64,000 nt of DNA from a virus, in the IMG/VR virus record IMGVR_UViG_3300021127_000002, positions 1 to 64,000 of that record, one strand, 5' to 3'. Shown here in pieces: positions 57,215-64,000 of the stretch; within the stretch, counting starts at the first letter, position 1; each line of letters begins with the position of its first letter. Both the position numbers and the translations under genes were made by a program. The notes beneath the pieces were generated by a model. The model saw nothing but the letters and a program-made list of their open reading frames with translations, was not told the origin of the DNA and ran no database searches.

Positions 57215-58253
57215 CCTGTGTATTTATCCAATTATATGTTTTTATTATACCTGCACGTAATGGGAATGATGGAACCCAATCCATTTTTTCTTGGAATAAT
57301 TTATTATCTGAATTCCTACCTCTTACACCAGTTGGACATTTAAAACCATATTTGGATTCAAATTCCTCACCATATATATTACTTATTGTAATATCTTTAC
57401 CAGAAGCGTCTATAGCCATTTGAGCTAAATCATTAATAGTTACCATTTCATCTGAACCTATATTAACAGGTCCTAAGAAGGAATCTTGGCGCATAAATCT
57501 GAATACAGCTTCAACACACTCATCAATATAAAGGAATGATCTTGTTTGTTGACCATCACCCCAAACTTCGATTATACCGCCATTAGGTGTTTCAGCAGCC
57601 TTTCTACACATTGCGGCTGGCGCTTTTTCTTTTCCACCTTTCCAGGTACCATAAGGCCCAAAAATGTTATGGAATCTTGCAATTCTAACATCAAGATTAT
57701 AATTTCTATTAAAGGCCAAATAAAGTCTTTCAGAGAATAGTTTTTCCCAACCATATTCAGAATCAGGATTTGCTGGATAGGCCGATGATTCCTCACAATT
57801 TGGGTTATTTGGGTCTAATTGATTATGTTCAGGATACATACATGCAGATGATGAGTAAAATACTCGTTTTACGTTATATTTTACAGCATCATAAGCAACA
57901 TTCAAATTTATCAAGGCTGAGTTATGCATAACATTAGCGTCATTTGCGCCAGTAAAAATATAACCAGCACCACCCATGTCGGCAGCTAACTGATAAACCT
58001 CATCAAAGGAATTTTCTTTATCATCTAAAGACCTTTGATTTGGTGAAAACATAACTTTTGAAACCACTTTAGGGTCTCTTAAATCACCAACAATAAATTC
58101 ATCACAGAAATCTGGTGAACCCATGAAATATTCATGTTCTTTTATATCAACAACTCTTACCCAATAACCTTCAGATTTTAATTTTTTTGCAATATGTCCT
58201 CCAATGAAACCTCCGCCACCTAAGACCAATGCTGTTTTAATAAATTGAACCAT
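57207..58253 (-). CDS. GDP-mannose 3,5-epimerase-like SDR
   Basis: 348 residues. ALVLGGGGFIGGHIAKKLKS binds NAD; LAADMGGAGYIFTGANDANV, SSSACMYPEHNQ, SEYGWEKLFSERLY and FHNIFGPYGTWKGGKEKAPA are diagnostic for plant/bacterial GME. Makes GDP-L-galactose or related sugars. Overlaps the convergent fucosyltransferase by 8 bp. A second GDP-sugar route beside Gmd. Confidence 0.88.
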   Translation of the reverse strand: MVQFIKTALVLGGGGFIGGHIAKKLKSEGYWVRVVDIKEHEYFMGSPDFCDEFIVGDLRDPKVVSKVMFSPNQRSLDDKENSFDEVYQLAADMGGAGYIFTGANDANVMHNSALINLNVAYDAVKYNVKRVFYSSSACMYPEHNQLDPNNPNCEESSAYPANPDSEYGWEKLFSERLYLAFNRNYNLDVRIARFHNIFGPYGTWKGGKEKAPAAMCRKAAETPNGGIIEVWGDGQQTRSFLYIDECVEAVFRFMRQDSFLGPVNIGSDEMVTINDLAQMAIDASGKDITISNIYGEEFESKYGFKCPTGVRGRNSDNKLFQEKMDWVPSFPLRAGIIKTYNWINTQVK

Positions 58254-58308
58254 AATTATATTTTTTTCTTTAAATATAACTATGGTTCAATAAAAAATAA
58301 ACCCAAAA

Positions 58309-58839
58309 TTACTTAATTTTATCGCTTTGATCAAGGTAATCTAAATCTGAAGATATTTTAACTGTTTTAAGATTATAATCTTTACCAGCTAATACCATTT
58401 CAGCATTATCAAGGTGTTTTTGGTCATCATCATAGAATACAATATTTTTAACACCAGAATAGTATTTTTTCATTATTTCCAACATTCTGTCACCCTTCTC
58501 ATGATCATTATGTTTATAAGAATAATGTTCAAATGTCATATTATGACTATCCAATACTTTTTTAACTTCATCACCCAATTTATATTGTCTATTTGTAAGT
58601 AGAACAGCATGTGCCTCTGGGTTTTTCATAACATTACGATATACTTCTTCCATACCAGATTTTGGTCTAATATCGAATATATCCATATCAAGTGATTCAG
58701 GTTTACTCCACCAACCTATATGAGGATATGGTTTACCTGTAACTTGTTGATATATATCTTTACCAGTTTCAGGTAAAGGTGTTGAAAAAAGACAACCATC
58801 AAAATCAAAAAAGGTCACAACCTCTAAATTTTTTGTCAT
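58309..58839 (-). CDS. HAD of the Swiss-army-knife RNA-repair type
   Basis: 176 residues. TFFDFDGCLFSTPLPETGKD, GWWSKPESLDMDIFD, LLTNRQ and FYDDDQKHLDNA follow the HAD_SAK family associated with RNA-repair proteins. With the 2H phosphoesterase and CCA-adding genes downstream, a role in healing cleaved tRNA ends is plausible. Confidence 0.7.
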   Translation of the reverse strand: MTKNLEVVTFFDFDGCLFSTPLPETGKDIYQQVTGKPYPHIGWWSKPESLDMDIFDIRPKSGMEEVYRNVMKNPEAHAVLLTNRQYKLGDEVKKVLDSHNMTFEHYSYKHNDHEKGDRMLEIMKKYYSGVKNIVFYDDDQKHLDNAEMVLAGKDYNLKTVKISSDLDYLDQSDKIK

Positions 58840-58887
58840 AATTATTAACTTTTAATTTTTATATGCTATTTATAATAAAGTAAAGAT

Positions 58888-59892
58888 ATGAAAAAGAAAT
58901 TAGAAATACAAGAGGTTAAAAAAATTTATTTTGAGGAAAATAAAACATTAAAAGAAGTTGGTGATATTTTGGGCTATACCGCTTCTGGTGTCAGAAAATT
59001 TTTAATTAAAAATAATATAAAAACTAAAAAACAAAATTTTAATTCTAAAAACTGTAAAAATAGTATGAATATTACTTTTTTTGAAAATATAAATTCATCG
59101 TCTAAAGCATATGTTTTAGGCTTGTTATTATCAGATGGGTATATTAGTAAAAAATGGTCTAAGGTAGTATTAACATCTAAAGATTATGAATTAGTTGATA
59201 TCGTTAGAAAAGAATTAAATTCCACTCATAAGTTAAGTGAATATGATGTCTATGATAAAAGAACTAATAAAACATATAAAAGATTTAGTTTACAGATACC
59301 ATCTAAGAAAATGTGTGTTGATTTAAATTGTTTAGGATTACAAAATAATAAATCTTTTGATTGTGAATATCCTAATATTAATGATGATTATTTTTGGGAT
59401 TTTGTTAGAGGTGTTTTTGATGGCGATGGTTCAATATCAAAAATGAACAAAGAAGGTATTTTAAGGTTTTCAATTATTGGTTCTGAAAATTTTATATTAA
59501 AATTAAAAGAAAAGTTTAATTCATTTGGGTTAACTGATACTAAAATTATATATACCAAATATAAATCCGAAAAAGGTTGTATATGTAAATTATTATATTA
59601 TTCTTTTGAAGATTTGGATTTTATAAAAAATAATATGTATAATAATTCGGATGGTTTGAGATTGAGTAGGAAATATGAAATATTTCAAACGTTAAAGGAA
59701 CATAATCGTGGTGCGTATGATAGAACACCAGTTCTGAAACCAGTTAAAATGTATGGTTTAAATGGTGTTTTAATTAAAGAGTTTAAAAATATACATGACG
59801 CAACAACCGAATTAGAAATAACATCAGAAATGATTTATAGGGTTATTCGTGGTGAAAGAAAAAAAACAAAAGGTTATAAATTTAGTTATTAA
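58888..59892 (+). CDS. LAGLIDADG homing endonuclease
   Basis: 334 residues. N-terminal HTH (EVGDILGYTASGVRKFLIK), two LAGLIDADG helices (AYVLGLLLSDGYI; FVRGVFDGDGSIS) and a C-terminal NUMOD-like DNA-binding region (KMYGLNGVLIKEFKNIHDA). Convergent with the CCA gene, overlapping its stop by 4 bp. Free-standing; target unknown. Confidence 0.88.
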   Translation: MKKKLEIQEVKKIYFEENKTLKEVGDILGYTASGVRKFLIKNNIKTKKQNFNSKNCKNSMNITFFENINSSSKAYVLGLLLSDGYISKKWSKVVLTSKDYELVDIVRKELNSTHKLSEYDVYDKRTNKTYKRFSLQIPSKKMCVDLNCLGLQNNKSFDCEYPNINDDYFWDFVRGVFDGDGSISKMNKEGILRFSIIGSENFILKLKEKFNSFGLTDTKIIYTKYKSEKGCICKLLYYSFEDLDFIKNNMYNNSDGLRLSRKYEIFQTLKEHNRGAYDRTPVLKPVKMYGLNGVLIKEFKNIHDATTELEITSEMIYRVIRGERKKTKGYKFSY

Positions 59893-60917
59893 CCTTTTGT
59901 TTTCATTTTACCAGACACATATTGCAAAAGTTGTGATTTATCGTTTGCAACGGTATCAGAGTAAACAGCATCCATAGCCAACTTCAATCCAAGACCAACT
60001 TTTTCGTTTTTAAAGCCCAGACTTTCCAGATCATTACCATTAATAGCTAATTGTTTATATGATATCGGATATCTACCATCTTCGAAAAATGGTAATACGT
60101 TATCCAATTCGTTCAATATGAAATAACTATCAAACATTGTCGGCGCAATCTTATTTACACCAAAAACCATCCATTTATCCTCAAGGTCAGTTCTCACAGG
60201 TTTATCCATAACCAATTGTAAGGCTTTCATTTCAGCATGAGTCTTCAAATCACCTTTCATAACTTTCATGAAATAAGCTGCTGGGTCTTTTGTAATTGGT
60301 TGTAATAACCAATAAATAAATTCACTTAGTTTGTTGACATGATTAAATGGTTTGAATGAGCCAAGAAACCTGCTATCAAAAATACCTTCATATAAACCAG
60401 ACTTAACCAACAAAGTGACACCAACATAGGGTGAACCTTTATCTACAATCTTTTGAAACTCTTCTATAACCCTTTCAAACGCTATTGTTTTGATTGAATC
60501 GGCGTTTTTTTGAATCATATCAAAAGTATGAGGCTCAATTGTGAATCCAAACCTCGAAGCAAATTGAACCGATCTTAGCATTCTCAAAGGGTCATCAGCA
60601 AAAGCTTCAGGATTTGTTAAACGTATAGTTTTTGTTTTAATATCTTCAATACCCTTGTATGGATCAATTAGATTACCTTCAGCATCCTTAGCTATTGAGT
60701 TGATAGTAAAATCACGCCTTTCAAGATCCTTTTCAATTGGTAGAGTATGGTCGGAAGTCACATCAAATCCTTTATGACCAGCTAAATTTTTTATCTTAGT
60801 CGGCTTAATTGTTTTATTTAAAAAACTAATTATATTTTCTGGTTTATTGTAAACAACTCCGTTAATGACATTGAAACCATTTAATTCTAATAGTTGTAAT
60901 ATTTTTTTCTTATCCAT
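59889..60917 (-). CDS. CCA-adding enzyme, C-terminal piece
   Basis: 342 residues. Residues ~45-130 hold the second half of the class II nucleotidyltransferase head: GHKGFDVTSDHTLPIEKDL, RRDFTINSIAKDAEGNLIDP, then DDPLRMLRSVQFASRFGFTI. The rest is the helical tRNA-binding body. The catalytic GGxVRD and DxD motifs are missing here and lie in the gene at 61883. The first ~45 residues (KKILQLLELNGFNVINGV...) have no counterpart in intact enzymes. Product of a gene split by the endonuclease at 60910. Confidence 0.85.
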   Translation of the reverse strand: MDKKKILQLLELNGFNVINGVVYNKPENIISFLNKTIKPTKIKNLAGHKGFDVTSDHTLPIEKDLERRDFTINSIAKDAEGNLIDPYKGIEDIKTKTIRLTNPEAFADDPLRMLRSVQFASRFGFTIEPHTFDMIQKNADSIKTIAFERVIEEFQKIVDKGSPYVGVTLLVKSGLYEGIFDSRFLGSFKPFNHVNKLSEFIYWLLQPITKDPAAYFMKVMKGDLKTHAEMKALQLVMDKPVRTDLEDKWMVFGVNKIAPTMFDSYFILNELDNVLPFFEDGRYPISYKQLAINGNDLESLGFKNEKVGLGLKLAMDAVYSDTVANDKSQLLQYVSGKMKTKG

Positions 60918-61905
60918 ATATTTTTTTCAATTCGTTAATCTTTTCGTTTAAATCATCTGATTCCCAAATAACAATCACTCGCCAACCATTTTGAATATAA
61001 TCAGATATTCGTTTTTCATCCTTATCCCAAATTTGTTTAGCTGTCATTTTAATAAAAGGGTGATAATAGTCACCATTATAAAATTTTGGATTACAATGCC
61101 AAAAATCACCATTTAGCTCAATAATAATTTTTTTCTCTAAATCAACCTCATCACTTGTGTAATTGTTAACGACAGTTTGTTCCGATTCTGTTATTATATT
61201 GTTTTCGATTAACATTTGTTTTAACTTATCATGCCAATTTGAATGACCTGCCGTTTTATTACCATACGCAACAAACCCACCATATTTTTTTATTATTGTT
61301 TCAGCTCGTTTTAAATAAGATTGATTCTTTTCACAAGTAGCTAATCGTTTTTTAATGATTGCCCTTTTTTCTTCTTGTGTTTTTTCATCGTATATTTGTT
61401 TTCTTTTTTCAATAATTTGTGGATTATGTGAGGGGTTATTATACTTTAACATTTCAGATAATTTTTCTAACCTTGAAACATTAGTTGAAGCGACTTTAGC
61501 CGCTTTTTTTGCTAATGTTTGATTTTTAAAACCACCCATTCTTTCAATAAATTTTTCAGAGTAACGTGACCCTGTATTATTGAGTAAGGTTTGCTTACCC
61601 CTGTCAGTTACTTTCTTATTAAAATCATCTGGGTATATATTACTTAATGATTTTTTTAGCATTGGTAGCGACCCAGTACCAATATTATGATATTTTTTTT
61701 GTATGGATTTCAAACCAATACCGTTTCGAATCATATCTTTTATATCATCCAATATTCCAGGATTGTTATAATCAAAATACATCAGATATATATCCGCATT
61801 TTCGGATAATTTTAATTCGTGTATGTTATGGTAATGCCTACCAACACCTTTAGCTGTAGTTTCAAAATCACAAATGTGACATTTAACCTTTAAGTTCTCT
61901 TTCAT
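60910..61905 (-). CDS. Vsr-like (EDxHD) homing endonuclease splitting the CCA gene
   Basis: 331 residues. N-terminal zinc finger CHICDFETTAKGVGRHYHNIH, helical DNA-binding middle, and a C-terminal nuclease core (SNWHDKLKQ; KKIIIELNGDFWHCNPKFYN; WRVIVIWESD) of the very-short-patch-repair type. It overlaps both CCA-enzyme pieces (by 23 and 8 bp) and occupies the whole gap, leaving no room for a group I intron core. Confidence 0.85.
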   Translation of the reverse strand: MKENLKVKCHICDFETTAKGVGRHYHNIHELKLSENADIYLMYFDYNNPGILDDIKDMIRNGIGLKSIQKKYHNIGTGSLPMLKKSLSNIYPDDFNKKVTDRGKQTLLNNTGSRYSEKFIERMGGFKNQTLAKKAAKVASTNVSRLEKLSEMLKYNNPSHNPQIIEKRKQIYDEKTQEEKRAIIKKRLATCEKNQSYLKRAETIIKKYGGFVAYGNKTAGHSNWHDKLKQMLIENNIITESEQTVVNNYTSDEVDLEKKIIIELNGDFWHCNPKFYNGDYYHPFIKMTAKQIWDKDEKRISDYIQNGWRVIVIWESDDLNEKINELKKIYG

Positions 61906-62653
61906 TCATTGAATCGTTATATTCTATAAATATATCGTTTTGACCTAAAGTTACCACGATCTGTTTTTTAGCCTTTTCAGTACGTGGTAAAGCAATATCA
62001 ATTTCTTCACCACCTGGGGGTGTAAATTTGATAATACCAAATGATGCACCAACAAGATCCACTTTACCGTATTTACTCAATATTGATTGTAGTTTATCTG
62101 AAGGTACACCAGTAATTAAAATATCAAGGTCTTTAGATGTTTTATTCAAGAAGGTATCTCGTACAGCACCGCCAACTTGATAGATTTTACCACCAGCTTT
62201 TGTTACATCCGATTTAAAGGGTAAATCGTTGATATCCACAATTTCTTTTAAATTTTTTTTCATAGGTTGATCAGGTTGTCCCACTTCTTTAATTTGGCCT
62301 GTTAGTATAAATTTTTCTTCAATTGGTTGCCAATCAGTTATGTTATTTGACATGAATGGTTTACCACCATCTTTTCTATTAACAGCTAATGTTACATGTG
62401 GTTGAGTATTTTTGGATTCAAACCCAGAAACACCAATTTCCATAACCATATCGGTCATACCTAAAGATTCAGCGGTAATAGATTGTTCTGTACCAAGCAA
62501 ATCAAGTTTTTCCTTGGGTAAAGAACCCATAGTTATTGTCATATGGTGAGCAATCCATTCCCAACCATCAGGCATCATTTGCTTATACTTTTCAGCCAAT
62601 AGTTGTCTGGATTTATTATCCAAAATAATCCCTGTATATGATATATTTTTCAT
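61883..62653 (-). CDS. 2H phosphoesterase fused to the N-terminal piece of the CCA-adding enzyme
   Basis: 256 residues. Residues 1-130: a 2H phosphoesterase-like domain with HHMTITMG and PHVTLAV as the two HxT motifs. Residues ~145-225: nucleotidyltransferase head (KIYQVGGAVRDTFLNKTSKD, LDILITG; ASFGIIKFTPPGGEEIDIAL; PRTEK). After PRTEK the last ~30 residues are unrelated to the family. Together with 59889 it rebuilds a CCA-adding enzyme with an added RNA-end-processing domain, suited to repair of cut tRNAs and to maturing the many phage tRNAs without encoded CCA. Confidence 0.82.
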   Translation of the reverse strand: MKNISYTGIILDNKSRQLLAEKYKQMMPDGWEWIAHHMTITMGSLPKEKLDLLGTEQSITAESLGMTDMVMEIGVSGFESKNTQPHVTLAVNRKDGGKPFMSNNITDWQPIEEKFILTGQIKEVGQPDQPMKKNLKEIVDINDLPFKSDVTKAGGKIYQVGGAVRDTFLNKTSKDLDILITGVPSDKLQSILSKYGKVDLVGASFGIIKFTPPGGEEIDIALPRTEKAKKQIVVTLGQNDIFIEYNDSMNERELKG

Positions 62654-62734
62654 AAATTATAAATATGGGCAAAAATACACAATACTCTTCATTTTTACAA
62701 TCATTTTTATATATTTATTTTAAATTAAAGTATT

Positions 62735-63025
62735 ATGGAAGACATATCACTATTCAATAAGTGGGCTTTGAAATATAATTTGAAATGCGAAACGAATAAA
62801 CAAACATTTCCGTTTAATACGTTTTACCCAGAATTTATAATAAACGATAAGATATATATCGATATTTATGAAGATTGGGAAATTTCTGAAGATTATTTCA
62901 ACATTTGTGAAGCATTTAAAAATAGACATGGTATAATAATCATGATACCAATAGATGGTCTATCAGAATTGTTTAATTATGTAACACCAGAAGATATTGA
63001 AAATAAATTTGATATTAAATTTTAA
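62735..63025 (+). CDS. Hypothetical protein
   Basis: 96 residues, acidic and aromatic-rich (YIDIYEDWEISEDYFNICEA), no signal or TM. Overlaps the next start by one base. Not recognised. Confidence 0.6.
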   Translation: MEDISLFNKWALKYNLKCETNKQTFPFNTFYPEFIINDKIYIDIYEDWEISEDYFNICEAFKNRHGIIIMIPIDGLSELFNYVTPEDIENKFDIKF

Positions 63026-63438
63026 TGATTTACCTTAATACAACAAATAAGACTTTCATGCGTAAATTTTTGCGTAGAAATCCTGACAGAAATAAATTCA
63101 ATAACATATTTTCTGGTAACTATTATATTCTTAACATATATGAATTTCATATATTAGTTGAATACACACAAAACAAATATGGGGAATTTTTGGGTTTTGA
63201 AACTCAAAAACTTAAATCATTAATCAAATTCATAGATAAACTATATTTTGTTTGTGGTATTGATTTTATCAATAATAGCTGGTCATTGGATTATATATTT
63301 TTTGATGCACCACTATCAAAAACATTTTTGATGAAGAAAACAGTTATGCATGAACTGGATTATTTCTTCACAAATATAAAGATAGATAATATGAGATCAA
63401 ATTCCTATAATATAACAATATTTAACCCTGAATGTTGA
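63025..63438 (+). CDS. Hypothetical protein
   Basis: 137 residues; basic start (FMRKFLRRNPDRNKF) then aromatic strands. Coupled to the previous gene (TAATG). Not recognised. Confidence 0.6.
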   Translation: MIYLNTTNKTFMRKFLRRNPDRNKFNNIFSGNYYILNIYEFHILVEYTQNKYGEFLGFETQKLKSLIKFIDKLYFVCGIDFINNSWSLDYIFFDAPLSKTFLMKKTVMHELDYFFTNIKIDNMRSNSYNITIFNPEC

Positions 63439-63465
63439 TTTAATCAAAATTTTTTACTATATTTG
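63435..63465 (+). promoter_or_regulatory. Bacteroidota promoter
   Basis: TTG at 63435 and TATATTTG at 63458-63465. Makes ATG 63484 the likely start of the next gene. Confidence 0.6.
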
Positions 63466-63483
63466 TTTTTTAAATCCAAAACC

Positions 63484-63675
63484 ATGGAAAAAGAAACTAT
63501 TAAAATTAAGTTAAAACAACTTAATATCACTGACGATACTATCAATTCAATTCATGAATTTATTGTATCTTTGCAAATTAAAGATGAAGAAATTGAAAAG
63601 TTGCTTGCCCTAATTGAAAAAGTTGGGTTACAACACTATATTCGTGAATTTATGAAAAAAAATATTAATCTATAA
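63484..63675 (+). CDS. Small helical protein
   Basis: 63 residues from ATG 63484. Mostly amphipathic helix (NSIHEFIVSLQIKDEEIEKL). Coupled to the final gene by a TAATG overlap. Function unknown. Confidence 0.55.
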   Translation: MEKETIKIKLKQLNITDDTINSIHEFIVSLQIKDEEIEKLLALIEKVGLQHYIREFMKKNINL

Positions 63676-64000
63676 TGAGTTTTGACAATAATGAAAAAAA
63701 GCTGAGTATCTTCAGGAAGATATTTTTGTGGTGGAAGTTCGAAGGTAAATATTACCATAAGGATTTATATCAAGGCATTAGAAATATTATACGTTGGTTC
63801 CCTGTAATTTGGAAAGATAGGGACTGGGATGACCATTATATATGGCAAGTAATGATGACAAAATTAACATTCCAAGCTAAGTACATTCGTGAAAAGGGTT
63901 TACATGTTGATAATGTTCGTGATGCTGAAAAAATGGAGTTGTGTGTTAGATTGATGAAGCTCATATCTGATGAATTTTATACTGGCGAATATATGGATTA
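63675..64000 (+). CDS. Conserved phage protein (3' end outside window)
   Basis: Open to the right edge, at least 108 residues. IIRWFPVIWKDRDWDDHYIW and KLTFQAKYIREKGLHVDN belong to a small protein family seen in large phages, function unknown to me. Confidence 0.65.
   Translation, partial: MSFDNNEKKLSIFRKIFLWWKFEGKYYHKDLYQGIRNIIRWFPVIWKDRDWDDHYIWQVMMTKLTFQAKYIREKGLHVDNVRDAEKMELCVRLMKLISDEFYTGEYMD

Noticed and set aside
59889-62653. Intein or group I intron in the CCA-adding gene
   Set aside because: No intein block motifs (N-terminal Cys/Ser, C-terminal HN) and no non-coding room for an intron core; a free-standing endonuclease insertion fits better.
1-64000. CRISPR array or insertion sequence with terminal inverted repeats
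   Set aside because: Repeats found are coding triplet repeats, tRNAs or spacer stems; no spacer-repeat periodicity and no transposase.

Overview
The window reads as part of the genome of a large tailed bacteriophage that infects a Bacteroidota host. Phage evidence: two collagen-like tail-fibre genes, a Mom-like DNA-modification gene, a T5 A1-like metallophosphoesterase, two-TM holin-like proteins, three free-standing homing endonucleases, about 35 tRNA genes and a tmRNA. Host evidence: AT-rich DNA, promoters with TTG at -33 and TAnnTTTG at -7, no clear Shine-Dalgarno sites, boxA-like GTTCTTTGACAT sites, and a secreted protein ending in a type IX secretion (T9SS) sorting domain. No head, terminase or replication genes are seen here.

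Layout. 1-7 kb: the 3' part of a giant Gly-X-Y fibre gene and two small followers. 7-12 kb: three glycosyltransferases, one resembling autotransporter heptosyltransferases, which could decorate the Thr/Ser-rich fibre. 12-18.6 kb: metallopeptidase, LRR protein, Mom-like protein, metallophosphoesterase, YkuK-like RNase H fold. 18.7-24.1 kb: tRNA array 1. 24.2-29.5 kb: NADAR, YqeY, a second fibre, an ADP-ribosyltransferase-like protein, a kinase-like protein. 29.5-31.2 kb: tRNA array 2 and tmRNA. 31.3-39.1 kb: sugar-nucleotide and glycan genes. 39.2-40.7 kb: translation genes (PTH2-like hydrolase, tRNA-binding OB fold, tRNA-Cys, an amber suppressor tRNA). 41-49.4 kb, minus strand: secreted/outer-membrane and holin-like genes. 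50-51.8 kb: tRNA array 3. 52.9-58.3 kb: a second glycan cluster with unusual fusions. 58.3-62.7 kb: RNA end-repair genes and a CCA-adding enzyme split by a homing endonuclease.

The most striking system is how the tRNA arrays appear to be controlled. Each of the three arrays is preceded by a promoter, a 27-46 codon leader ORF and an intrinsic terminator whose 5' arm can instead pair with a segment inside the leader ORF. The leader codons just upstream of that segment are restricted to amino acids whose tRNAs lie in the downstream array: leader 3 has sixteen codons only for A,S,W,P,Y,E; leader 2 has thirteen codons only for I,R,L,Q; leader 1 has a run covering I(AUA),K,N,G,M,T,F,R(AGR),V,D,H. 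Together the leaders cover every amino acid except Cys, whose tRNA has its own promoter. This looks like ribosome-mediated attenuation that senses shortage of the very tRNAs the phage supplies.

Other unusual RNA biology: three tRNA genes carry ~50-nt insertions with a shared layout; inter-tRNA spacers are closed by long inverted repeats; a tmRNA with a long tag is present; and two adjacent genes, one a PTH2-like peptidyl-tRNA hydrolase, begin ATG-TTG-TAG close to a tRNA with a CUA anticodon.
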